A stretch of DNA of 64,000 nucleotides, from contig CAUDEY010000002.1 in assembly GCA_958448705.1 (NCBI GenBank), forward strand, positions 62,001 through 126,000, written 5' to 3'. Origin of the DNA: UMGS1322 sp900550765 (GTDB taxonomy: Bacteria; Bacillota; Clostridia; Christensenellales; QALW01). The position numbers and the translations under genes are program-made. Below the pieces are notes generated by a model. That model ran no database searches. It saw nothing but the letters and a program-made list of their open reading frames with translations, and was not told where the DNA came from. Positions 35,351 through 43,929 of this stretch are shown here, piece after piece; within the stretch, counting starts at the first letter, position 1, and every line of letters starts with the position of its first letter.

Positions 35351-36166
35351 TTGCCTTATATCGGGCGCGGAATGCATGCTTGGGAAAAATTTAAGACTTC
35401 ACACTTAGATGATGGAGAAGCAGCTGCACGCTATATCGCCAATACAGGTATCCCGGCAAATACTCCGTTTGTATATAACTTTGCTATGGCCCTACGAAAC
35501 GATGCTGTGCTGGAGGAGGAGTTTTCCTATTATCATCCTGAAAAAATGCGGTTTGTTAATCGAAATCTTGGATTAAACAGCGGCTCCACTTTGGGGGTAA
35601 CAATCAATGCTTGTCAGGCATTGATTGGCTATGGGGATGATGATGCGGTAAAACCGTTTGTAAATATATCCTACCGTGCCTTCACAAGTTTATTAGAATT
35701 GAGTTCGATTCAAGACTTGGTGGAATTCAATCCCAATCTTAAACGCAAATACAATTATCCGACCATTACGCCGGAAACCTATTTTCCGTGTCAATATCAT
35801 CTGGAAACGCTTGCCTGCACAAATTCATGGCGAACTTCTGATTCCGTTGAGCTATTGGCAAAGGCAATCAACTATCATGACGAGATCTGTACGGATAGTT
35901 TTTCCTTTGCAGTAAAGATAAACGGGAAGCAGGTTGGACCCGGATGGGCGTATATGCAGCCTTTTTACGAATTGTCTTTTCCAAGCAAAGCCCCAAATCA
36001 TCGAAAGACCTTAACCTGTCTTGCAAAAGTTGTTGGGGAAAAAGCGGATGTGGTTAAGCGTTCCAGAAAAACACTTGAAGAGATGCTCGATGCTGACGGA
36101 ATTCTTCGTACGACTTTCAATTCGCCATATCAGAAAAAATGTTTTAAGAATATAACAGAGCAATGA
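35351..36166 (+). CDS. 5'-truncated protein of unknown function (likely gene fragment)
   Basis: The frame opens after a stop at 35339 with a TTG and no ribosome binding site; the first ATG is codon 8. The residue pattern from codon 1 onward is that of ordered protein (YIGRGMHAWEKFK, TPFVYNFAMALRND, HPEKMRFVNRNLGLNSGSTLGVTINAC), so the original N-terminus is missing. The helical, Trp/Tyr/His-rich character suggests an alpha-helical enzyme or terpenoid-cyclase-like fold, but I cannot assign a family. The C-terminus also stops abruptly. Its codon use is less AT-rich than the flanking regulator genes, consistent with an origin different from theirs. Confidence 0.5.
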   Translation: MPYIGRGMHAWEKFKTSHLDDGEAAARYIANTGIPANTPFVYNFAMALRNDAVLEEEFSYYHPEKMRFVNRNLGLNSGSTLGVTINACQALIGYGDDDAVKPFVNISYRAFTSLLELSSIQDLVEFNPNLKRKYNYPTITPETYFPCQYHLETLACTNSWRTSDSVELLAKAINYHDEICTDSFSFAVKINGKQVGPGWAYMQPFYELSFPSKAPNHRKTLTCLAKVVGEKADVVKRSRKTLEEMLDADGILRTTFNSPYQKKCFKNITEQ

Positions 36167-36518
36167 TTCCATAAAATGAAAGAAACTGTCTTTATTACAT
36201 CAGAACCAACTTCTTTTGCAAATGAGTATTTTGCAGTCACTTATATTTAAGTAACAAATAGTAATCCATGCTCGTCTTTGCTCCTATTCATTTTTATGGT
36301 ATACTGGAATTGATGAAAAAGAGGCCGGTTGGCGTATCAAAGATATTATAATTTCCTTTTCCCATACTTACCGCCTATTACATGGCAACCCGAACCCAGA
36401 ACAGCGAATAAGCGGTTCTGCCGTCTTCCAACCTGAACACCGCATATATAATTTCACAAAAATTTGTTACCGAATCAGATATTATCACACTATATAAGTG
36501 AAAGCGGGAGGTGAGCAA
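36167..36518 (+). other. 352-base region upstream of the sigma-factor pair
   Basis: Holds a plausible promoter TTGCTC (36278-36283), 16-base spacer, TATACT (36300-36305) and a leader of about 205 bases. The leader contains an inverted repeat CAGAAC/GTTCTG (36399-36404 with 36414-36419). No gene seen. Confidence 0.55.
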
Positions 36519-38183
36519 ATGCCGGACACGGATTTGTCACGGGAAAATCATATTCATACCTACCTTGAGCAGTATATAGAAAAAATCTTTTATTTCTGCT
36601 TGAAGAAGACGGGAAAGGAGCAGGAAGCAGAGGATTTGACGTCCGATATTTCTCTTTGCGTTTTTGCTGAACTTTCCAGAGGCGTTATACCGGAATATTT
36701 TTCTGCTTGGGTATGGAGGATTGCAAAAAACAGATATAGCGTATGGGCTGACAAAAAGCGCAGGAAATCCACAATGGTTTCGGGCGCGGATATCGATGAT
36801 TTTGAACTTTCGGATAACAAAATCATTGAGAATGAATATGTACGAAGCGAGGAATTATCGCTTCTCCGGCGGGAATTGGCGTTCATTTCATCCAATTACC
36901 GCGAAATTGTTGTTGCCTATTATGTCTACGATAAATCTATCCGTGACATTGCCCGAGCACTTCAGCTCACCGAAGGAACGGTCAAGATGAGACTGCTCCG
37001 CGCCCGAAACATTTTGAAAGAAGGTATGAGTATGGCAAGAGTATTCGGAAAAATGAGTTATTGTCCTGAAGATATAGGATTTATCATGAATGGTATCGCA
37101 GGAAAATACGGAGAACCGTTAACAATATTTAATCATAAATTGGTAAAAAACATTTTACTTGCTGCTTACAGAACCCCTTCCACAGCGAAAGAACTTGCAA
37201 TAGAACTTGGTGTGGCTCTTCCGTACATGGAAGATGAACTTGAAAAACTCGTATCAGAGACATTGCTCCGTAAGAATTGCAAAAAATATGAAACAAACAT
37301 AGTAATAGTCAGTGCTAAAGCACAAGAGGATATTTATTTAAACCTGAAAGAGATCACTTCTGCATTAACAAACGCTGTAATAGAACTGCTTGAATATGAC
37401 ATGGCATGCAAAGAAAAAAACGGCTCACAATGGAATGAAGGGTATCAATCATATGAGGATGCAAAATGGACACTGCTGATGCAAACAGTAGATAAAGTAA
37501 AAGAGGGAATCTTAAATGAATACAAGAAAACAATTGTAAATCTTCCTGTTGTAAAACTGGGAAAATTCGGACATACTATCCGTCCGAACGGAGGTGAATG
37601 GGATCTTCTCGGACTTGAAGAGTATACAGGTGAACATCCTGCTTTTGTAGGATTACACGGGTGTATTGATGCTTCAAACTATGAAAAAAAAGTAATTGAT
37701 TTCGGACAATTTAAGTTTCAATACAAAAATATTGCCGATAAAACACCTATGCATATTAGTTATGAGGAAGCACAAGCTCTGATATATGCAGCAGAAGGAA
37801 ATACAACCGATGTAAAGAAAGCAGTGTTAGATAATCTTGTAAAGTACGGTTATTTAAAAAAAGAAGGAGAAACGTATATTCCCACATTTCTCATTATGAG
37901 AAAGCGGAAAAACAAAATCCGCACGTCCGAACAGGAGGCTGAATATAATCGTCTGTTAAATCGGGCGGTAAAAATTGGGTTTTCCCATTATGCATTTTGC
38001 AGAGGGATAGTTTGTTCGGAAATCCCCGATTTCTTCAAGGACGATCAATATCAGATCGATCACGCTTGTGCAAATATTTATGACATACGCGGAGCCGTGC
38101 TTGAAGAAGCCCTGCGAAAGGGATATATTTCTTATTCCGAAAACGATGCGCGCAAGATGCTTGGCGCCTATCTTATTATATAG
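36519..38183 (+). CDS. ECF-type sigma factor with long C-terminal extension, copy 1
   Basis: 554 aa. Residues 11-80 are sigma region 2 (TGKEQEAEDLTSDI, WVWRIAKNRYS) and 120-168 are region 4 (YREIVVAYYV, IARALQLTEGTVKMRLLRAR). About 385 more residues follow: a winged-helix-like segment at 208-255 (TAKELAIELGVALPYMEDEL), then a long part with LHGCIDASNYE and a final helical region. ECF sigmas are usually ~190 aa, so two thirds of the protein is extra. ATG 36519 is preferred to GTG 36498 because GGGAGGTGA lies between them. Paralogous to the next gene. No anti-sigma gene is adjacent. The tail may be a built-in sensor or anti-sigma module. Confidence 0.85.
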   Translation: MPDTDLSRENHIHTYLEQYIEKIFYFCLKKTGKEQEAEDLTSDISLCVFAELSRGVIPEYFSAWVWRIAKNRYSVWADKKRRKSTMVSGADIDDFELSDNKIIENEYVRSEELSLLRRELAFISSNYREIVVAYYVYDKSIRDIARALQLTEGTVKMRLLRARNILKEGMSMARVFGKMSYCPEDIGFIMNGIAGKYGEPLTIFNHKLVKNILLAAYRTPSTAKELAIELGVALPYMEDELEKLVSETLLRKNCKKYETNIVIVSAKAQEDIYLNLKEITSALTNAVIELLEYDMACKEKNGSQWNEGYQSYEDAKWTLLMQTVDKVKEGILNEYKKTIVNLPVVKLGKFGHTIRPNGGEWDLLGLEEYTGEHPAFVGLHGCIDASNYEKKVIDFGQFKFQYKNIADKTPMHISYEEAQALIYAAEGNTTDVKKAVLDNLVKYGYLKKEGETYIPTFLIMRKRKNKIRTSEQEAEYNRLLNRAVKIGFSHYAFCRGIVCSEIPDFFKDDQYQIDHACANIYDIRGAVLEEALRKGYISYSENDARKMLGAYLII

Positions 38184-38196
38184 TTACGGCTATTGC

Positions 38197-38227
38197 ATCC
38201 TCGGAGCGGCAAAGCCGCGCCGGGGAT
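38197..38227 (+). terminator. Hairpin after sigma copy 1
   Basis: ATCCTCGGAGCGGC / GCCGCGCCGGGGAT around AAA, followed by AGTATTAT. It resembles the hairpin after copy 2 in position and sequence. Confidence 0.6.
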
Positions 38228-38344
38228 AGTATTATATTCCACGGTTGGTATTTAAAACAACTGTACTCAATCTCCTAACCAAACCATTTTTGCGCCGACT
38301 ATATAGATGGTACATTCATGAATGGAACAAAGCAGGTATGCATT

Positions 38345-39994
38345 ATGAAAACGGATGAAACAATTAAAAAGCTTTCCGATCAGGTATTTTTAGATAAACT
38401 CTACGGATATGCTTATCATCGTTGCCGCACGTCGCATGAGGCAGAGGATTTATGTTCCGACATCATCCTTGCTATTTTACGCGCAATTTATAACGGTAAG
38501 GAAATTCAAAACTTTTATGCGTTTGTCTGGACGGTAGCGCATCGAGTATATGCTGACTATTGTGAACAGCGAAAAATACATTCTGATGCTGTAATTGATG
38601 CAGAATATTCCGATCATATCTTAAATACGCCGGAAACTCCGATTGACGCCTATTTTGAAAAAGAAGCGGAAAAAGAGCTGTTTTCCCGCATTATGAGAGA
38701 GATTTCCTTTCTTTCTAAGATTTATCGGGATGTTATGATCCTGTACTATCTGGACGAAATGAAAATAGCAACAATTGCAACATCGCTTGGCATTTCCGAA
38801 ACAACGGTAAAGCAACGATTGTTTTCCGCCCGTAATGCCATTAAGAAAGAGGTGCAGAAAATGGAAAGCAGGAATTTATCATTAAAGCCGATAAATTTAC
38901 AATTTGTTGGGACAGGCAGTCCCGTAGGAAATGATCCAAGTGAAAAAGCAAAAGAGCGTATGTTGTCACAGAATTTGATTTATTTATGCAAAAACGAAGC
39001 CAAAACCGCAAAGGAACTATCCGAGGCTCTCTGCGTTCCGATGCCTTATATTGAAAATGAAATTGAGATTCAGTGTAAGGGCTTAAACGGCAACTACGGA
39101 CTATTACGCGATGTTGGTAACGGGAAATATATTTCCAATATTCTGATTGTGGAAGCTAAGGAATATGAAGAAGCAAACAGCATCTATGAAAAGTATCTGG
39201 ATGAGTTTTGTACTTGTTTAAAAATATGTGTTGAAAACAGTAAGGATAAAATATTGTCGTTTCCGTTTTTGAACAAACAACAAGATGTAAAATTCGTCTT
39301 ATGGTCTTTAATATCCCATACGGTATGGGATATGCAGAGGCATATCAATACGATTCTTGCCGATCAGTATTTTGGGAATATTGCACCGATAAAACGCGAT
39401 TTTACAACGGTGGCTATCGCTGTCCGCGAAAATGAAGTGCTTAATATGGGCTTTTACGGCTGTGACGGTGTAATGGCAAATGATTTATGCGGTTACTCCC
39501 GTGTATTTTTTTCAAATATTTATAGTGACCGTATTGACAAGCATTTTGGGTGCGGACATAATCTTTCCACCGATCCTCAGATTTTATTGACGCTTCATGC
39601 AATCGGAGGCCTTGAGGTTAATGCTTTGACCGAAACAGAAAAAGAAATCGCAGCAAAAGCCCTGGAGTGCGGTTATCTGCGTAAAAACGGCACCACACTG
39701 GACCCGAAGATATTGGTGTTCAACGAAGAGGATCTATCTGCTTTTTATCATTTGTTTTCTGATTTTGACAGCGATTCCAAACGGATTGCCGAAAAAATTT
39801 CCGGAGACATTGCAGCATATATAAAAAAGCATATCCCGAGACATTTGATTGGCGAATATCCTTATTATAATTCTTTGATTGCCAGTGTTCGGATCCTGCA
39901 TGACATTGTGGAAGAATGCATTAAGGAAGGGTTATTGATTCCTCCGGAAAACAGAGTTTGTGCTGAAGGTACATTCATAACAGTAAAAAAATAA
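38345..39994 (+). CDS. ECF-type sigma factor with long C-terminal extension, copy 2
   Basis: 549 aa, tandem paralogue of the preceding gene. Region 2 at about 14-78 (RTSHEAEDLCSDIILAIL, FVWTVAHRVYADY), region 4 at about 118-168 (YRDVMILYYLDEMKIATIATSLGISETTVKQRL). The shared tail begins with TAKELSEALCVPMPYIENEI (221-240) and contains FYGCDGVMAND, matching LHGCIDASNYE in copy 1. Identity to copy 1 is low outside these blocks, so the duplication is old. The start at 38345 has AGG nine bases upstream. Spaced 161 bases from copy 1, each with its own hairpin, so transcription may be separate. Confidence 0.85.
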   Translation: MKTDETIKKLSDQVFLDKLYGYAYHRCRTSHEAEDLCSDIILAILRAIYNGKEIQNFYAFVWTVAHRVYADYCEQRKIHSDAVIDAEYSDHILNTPETPIDAYFEKEAEKELFSRIMREISFLSKIYRDVMILYYLDEMKIATIATSLGISETTVKQRLFSARNAIKKEVQKMESRNLSLKPINLQFVGTGSPVGNDPSEKAKERMLSQNLIYLCKNEAKTAKELSEALCVPMPYIENEIEIQCKGLNGNYGLLRDVGNGKYISNILIVEAKEYEEANSIYEKYLDEFCTCLKICVENSKDKILSFPFLNKQQDVKFVLWSLISHTVWDMQRHINTILADQYFGNIAPIKRDFTTVAIAVRENEVLNMGFYGCDGVMANDLCGYSRVFFSNIYSDRIDKHFGCGHNLSTDPQILLTLHAIGGLEVNALTETEKEIAAKALECGYLRKNGTTLDPKILVFNEEDLSAFYHLFSDFDSDSKRIAEKISGDIAAYIKKHIPRHLIGEYPYYNSLIASVRILHDIVEECIKEGLLIPPENRVCAEGTFITVKK

Positions 39995-40001
39995 TGATCA
40001 G

Positions 40002-40036
40002 CTATCTCCGGAGCGGTTTCACCGTTCCGGAGATAG
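40002..40036 (+). terminator. Hairpin after sigma copy 2
   Basis: 15-bp stem CTATCTCCGGAGCGG / CCGTTCCGGAGATAG with loop TTTCA, followed by TGTTATCTTT. Confidence 0.75.
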
Positions 40037-40099
40037 TGTTATCTTTACAGCTTTACAATTGCAAAAATATTTTCTTTTCCTATTGATAAAAGCGTGTAG

Positions 40100-40225
40100 T
40101 GCGAATATAGTGGATTTACAAGTGATTTTGAATACGATATCATTTTACCAATTTCAGCAGCAAGACCAACAGAGGAAACTATATTTCCACGTAACGTTGA
40201 GTTTCAGTTGCGAATTGGTATGTAG
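40100..40225 (+). pseudogene. Small C-terminal gene remnant
   Basis: A 41-codon frame without a start reads SGFTSDFEYDIILPISAARP and ends in VEFQLRIGM then TAG. The residue composition looks like real protein, and no ribosome binding site or ATG precedes it. The original gene is not recognised. Confidence 0.35.
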
Positions 40226-40291
40226 ATTTTTTTATAAAAAGTTTATAAAATATAAGTACGGTACCGATATATTTATTGGGAGGCGAAACCG

Positions 40292-41386
40292 ATGTCAATA
40301 GGACAAATGATTAAATTATGCCGAAAAGAAAAAGGCTTTACGCAAAATGAACTGGCTGAGCTTATTGGAGTATCGATGCAGGCAGTTTCCAAATGGGAGA
40401 CAGATGCAGGGATGCCGGATATTTCTCAGCTTGTTCCTCTCGCAAGAGTGCTGGAAGTATCTACTGATAAACTTCTGGGCCTTGTTGATTCTGACACAGA
40501 TGCAGAATTAATGAAGCTTCGGAAAGATATAGGATGTCACAATATTTCTTTTGAAGCGAACGAAGCAACACGGATATATAATTTAGCAGAGCCTTATTTT
40601 TCTGTTCACCCAACAAATTCTGAGGTTGCGTTTATCTGCCTGGAAAGCTTAGCCGAGCTTATAGCATCAAGAACCTTAGATAAAACTAAAGTGCAGCTTG
40701 TCTCTGAATGCGAGAGGTATGCAAATTGCATTTTCCGCTATGAAACAGATGCGGATCAGATTTGCAAAACTTACTATGTTATGTCACGCGCATATCGCCT
40801 ATTAGGAGAAGAGGAAAAAGCAGCAAATATGCTGGAAAAACTTCCGCTGGTTTTTGGTGACAGAACCTATTGGGAAGCAGAATTTGCGTTTGCAGATAAA
40901 AACATGACGCTTGCACTGCAAAAATGCAAGGAGAGTTTTGCCGAAAAAGCACGGTTTATTTCAAGGTGTATTAGATTGGCAAGAATGATAAGCGAAACAC
41001 AAGACGGCAATAATGCACTATCCTATCAAGTGGCATTAAACGAATACATGCTGAATATTATAAATGCCTTTTTATCTGGCGGAGATTATATTCCCTTTCG
41101 CCAAATATATCAAAAAATCTCTCTTTTATGTCAAATGGTAAGTCAGTATACAGAACTCGGCAATGCAGATAAAGCTTTGGACTGTGTTAAACAACTTCTT
41201 AAAGCAAGAGATGATTTTTATAAATGCCTTGAAAACCCGAGTAATAAACATAGTTTATTATTTATTGAAGGGAACCGTGATGGAGATTGGCACGTAACAC
41301 CTGAAAGAATGAATGACTATGTTTCCTATGCACTGGATAAATTAAAAACTTTTCCACAGTTTGAGAAAGATTTTGAGTTAGCCTAA
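40292..41386 (+). CDS. XRE regulator with helical-repeat sensor domain
   Basis: 364 aa. N-terminal Cro/C1 HTH (residues 1-65: LCRKEKGFTQNELAELIGVS, AVSKWETDAGMPDI, LGLVDSD). The remaining ~300 residues are alpha-helical with alternating aromatic and Ala positions and YRLLGEEEKAANMLEKLP-type helix pairs, similar to TPR-containing XRE regulators of Bacillota that sense peptides or metabolites. GGGAGG lies eight bases before the ATG. Monocistronic, with a terminator about 160 bases downstream. Targets are not visible; the sigma-factor pair upstream is a candidate. Confidence 0.85.
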   Translation: MSIGQMIKLCRKEKGFTQNELAELIGVSMQAVSKWETDAGMPDISQLVPLARVLEVSTDKLLGLVDSDTDAELMKLRKDIGCHNISFEANEATRIYNLAEPYFSVHPTNSEVAFICLESLAELIASRTLDKTKVQLVSECERYANCIFRYETDADQICKTYYVMSRAYRLLGEEEKAANMLEKLPLVFGDRTYWEAEFAFADKNMTLALQKCKESFAEKARFISRCIRLARMISETQDGNNALSYQVALNEYMLNIINAFLSGGDYIPFRQIYQKISLLCQMVSQYTELGNADKALDCVKQLLKARDDFYKCLENPSNKHSLLFIEGNRDGDWHVTPERMNDYVSYALDKLKTFPQFEKDFELA

Positions 41387-41899
41387 TGACGATTTCTATG
41401 TGGAAAATACAGATCCTCATTCCGTGAACCTGCATGAACACTAAAATCACCGTGTCACGGTAAATCTGTCAGCAAAATAATATATTTTTGCGGTATATTC
41501 TGCTCCACCATATAAAAACGTCACTTTTGATATAAAAGCGATGAAAACAAACCCCTTTGTTTATAAGGGGTTTTATTTTACATGAAATCTGTAGCATCGG
41601 GGTTGGTTTTGAGGCGGCGCAAACGGCTTCATAGCTTCCTCTCCTGATTTTACGCTCCGATTTACAACTTTCTGCACCTACGCCGCTTATGTTCCCGGAA
41701 TTTGCACTCCCTTGCATCCAATCATAAGATAATAATGTTTTTCTCTGCTATTGGGCCTGATCAATCACGACAAAAGCACACGCAGAAAAGCTGCCAAGCG
41801 CCTTCTTTTTCCGAAATTTTAAAAACTGACTCTATGGCTAATTCTATAGATCATACCGTTTGTTATCTCAGAAGGGAACTGCCGATCTCCATTCCTGTT
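41387..41899. other. 513-base intergenic region at the end of the accessory stretch
   Basis: It contains the terminator at 41549-41579 and otherwise no supported gene. Convergent genes flank it. The segment after 41580 is richer in GC than the DNA before it. Confidence 0.5.
41549..41579 (+). terminator. Terminator of the XRE-TPR gene
   Basis: Stem AACCCCT / AGGGGTT followed by TTATTTTA. Confidence 0.75.
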
Positions 41900-42571
41900 T
41901 CATCTTGTTGCCAGCTGATAACTCTTGTCGATCCTGCAATAGATTTCCTCTATGGATACTGAACCGTCCAAAATTATGGTGTACCAGTTTCTCTTATTCA
42001 TATGCCAACCGGGAAAGTATTTTTTATAGTCTACCGTAGCGCTCATCTGTTCCGGTTCAATCCGTAAATCAATGATTTCAGCTACTTCATCAGAAGAAAG
42101 TTTTAACTTTCTTCGGGGAACCGTAAGAATTGCACCATACCATTTTTGTGTATCTTTCCTGCGCCAGACGGCATTATCAGGGAATTTCGTCCAAAGAAAC
42201 TCCAGTTCATCCCCATAAGTTTGGCGGACATACGCAATCGCCGCTTTTGTCTGTGTGCACTGAAAGATATCAGGCTCAAAACATTTTTCTGCAATGTCAG
42301 TGAGCACCTGTTCATATTCCTTTTTCACGCCAGCAATAAAGCTTCCCACTGCGCCATCTGTAAGATGCAAAGTGTATGGCTCATTTGTCTCCGTATCGAT
42401 TACTGTCGCTTTAACCAAGCCATCCCGCGTAAGTTCTACCATCATTGAAAATCCGCTGCCAGGCAGCACGGTACAATGAAAATACTTGCTATCGTTTTCT
42501 AAGAAGCCATAAGCAGATAATTTTGACAAATTGACTTTACTTTTTTTAAAAATGTTGCTTATGCTATCCAC
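41900..42571 (-). CDS. MmcQ/YjbR-family DNA-binding protein
   Basis: 223 aa. The C-terminal ~110 residues match the MmcQ/YjbR fold: FPDNAVWRRKDTQKWYGAILTVPRRKL, then the IDLRIEPEQ segment and HMNKRNWYTIILDGSV...IDKSYQL. The family has a CyaY-like fold and is annotated as DNA-binding on limited evidence. The N-terminal half (about 100 residues, SMMVELTRDGLVKATVIDTET) is a second, related-looking alpha/beta unit. The GTG at 42571 is chosen because AGGAGG lies seven bases upstream. No cotranscribed partner. The biological role is unknown. Confidence 0.85.
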   Translation of the reverse strand: MDSISNIFKKSKVNLSKLSAYGFLENDSKYFHCTVLPGSGFSMMVELTRDGLVKATVIDTETNEPYTLHLTDGAVGSFIAGVKKEYEQVLTDIAEKCFEPDIFQCTQTKAAIAYVRQTYGDELEFLWTKFPDNAVWRRKDTQKWYGAILTVPRRKLKLSSDEVAEIIDLRIEPEQMSATVDYKKYFPGWHMNKRNWYTIILDGSVSIEEIYCRIDKSYQLATR

Positions 42572-42775
42572 CCTTGCTCCTCCTGCACATTTCTGCTGTC
42601 GCAAAGTTAGTTTTGTATTGATATTCTCAGATCATTATAACATAGAAAATCGGATACGGGCCCTATTTTTTCATACAATCGTGCATAAACCGAGCATCAT
42701 CGCGGTGCAGCGCAACGAAACTATAGCATCCCAATGTTCTAATCAAACGTTGAACGGTTTCCCCAAAAAGCTTTT

Positions 42776-42804
42776 TTGCTTTGTCAGCAAATTTTTGTTA
42801 TAAT
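42776..42804 (+). promoter_or_regulatory. Promoter of the nitroreductase gene
   Basis: TTGCTT (42776-42781), 17-base spacer, TATAAT (42799-42804). Confidence 0.7.
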
Positions 42805-42884
42805 AATAAGAGTAAAAAGGAACTCTGCGGTTTAAAAAGTCAGGCTTGAAAGCGAAGCGCAGATGCAAAGAAAGGAGCATGATG

Positions 42885-43595
42885 ATGAATCTATATCCGT
42901 CTATTTTTCAACGAAGATCCTGCCGCAAATATACTCTGCAGCCGCTGGAGGAAAAATTTCTGAAAGAAATCGAACGTGCAATTGCAGGCTTTGAGCCTCT
43001 ATTTCCTGAATGTCCGCTTCAGTGGCGGTTCACCAATAAAGTAAAGGGGCGGTTTTATGTAGAAGCGCCCCACTATATAATCATAAGCGGACAGGGATCC
43101 CCAAACGAAAGAGAAAATGCCGGATTCTTGTTTGAACAGCTCGTCCTATGGTTTGATGCTATGGAAATCGGCTGCGTGTGGCTTGGTGAGTCAAAAGACG
43201 CTGAAACGCCCCCTTTGAAAGATGACATGATTGCCATCGGATTCGGGCTTACAGCAGAACCAGTCCACAGAACAGGCGAACAGTTCAAGCGCAAACCAAT
43301 CGAACAGATCACCAACGCCCCAGAAGACCCTTGTATGCAGGCCGTTCACCTGGCTCCTTCCGGACTGAATTTGCAGCCCTGGTATTTAGAAAAGCAAGGA
43401 GATAAGGTTTTAATATATAAGCAGAAATTAAAGCCGCCCCTTTCCCTTTTTTATAAGCATTCGGATCTTGATATGGGCATTGCGCTGTGCCACTACGCTT
43501 TAGCCTGTAAGGAAACCGGAAAGCCGTTTCGTTTTTCGCGTTCCGCGGCCTTAAAAGAAAAAGCCGGATTTCTGCCTTTTGGCGTAATTGAATAA
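42885..43595 (+). CDS. Nitroreductase-family protein (probable FMN-dependent)
   Basis: 236 aa. The start SIFQRRSCRKYTLQPLEEK is the FMN-binding RRSxRxY motif of nitroreductases. The second half contains HLAPSGLNLQPWYLE, matching the APS..N.QPW segment that contacts FMN, and MGIALCHYALA near the dimer interface. The protein looks like two half-domains as in the TM1586-type putative nitroreductases. Of three tandem ATGs, the last (42885) has the best spacing to GGAG. Monocistronic. The physiological substrate is unknown. Confidence 0.88.
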   Translation: MNLYPSIFQRRSCRKYTLQPLEEKFLKEIERAIAGFEPLFPECPLQWRFTNKVKGRFYVEAPHYIIISGQGSPNERENAGFLFEQLVLWFDAMEIGCVWLGESKDAETPPLKDDMIAIGFGLTAEPVHRTGEQFKRKPIEQITNAPEDPCMQAVHLAPSGLNLQPWYLEKQGDKVLIYKQKLKPPLSLFYKHSDLDMGIALCHYALACKETGKPFRFSRSAALKEKAGFLPFGVIE

Positions 43596-43929
43596 TGGCA
43601 TTCCCAAAACCGCCCCTTCATGAGGCCAGGGATCTGCAGCATAAAAATTTCTGCGGCAGCGTTCAATTGTTTTTTTAATCTACCCTTTTATGCCGCCTCT
43701 TTACAGACACAAAGCTCCCCCTTGCACGGGGAGCTTTTTTATATCGCAGCCTTCAAGCAGCGCGGACGCGTTTGCTGCTTCTCTTCTGGTTGCGCTCTTA
43801 TGAAGGAAATTCAACGGCCTTCGTTTTTACAACAATTAAAATGATTTTTAACATCTTTGTTTTTATCCTGTGCTATAATACCCCGGAAATAAAGCGTACG
43901 GGCACAGTACGCAAAAATCAGGAGGATGC
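43596..43929 (+). other. 334-base intergenic region
   Basis: Contains the terminator at 43711-43742 and a TATAAT (43874-43879) about 50 bases before the next start, with a poor -35. No gene seen. Confidence 0.55.
43711..43742 (+). terminator. Terminator of the nitroreductase gene
   Basis: AAAGCTCCCC / CGGGGAGCTTT with a short loop, followed by a T tract. Confidence 0.85.

Noticed and set aside
41581..41700. Short plus-strand frame beginning ATGAAATCTGTAGCATC
   Set aside because: 22 codons, Arg/Leu-rich, no ribosome binding site; probably a repeat relic.
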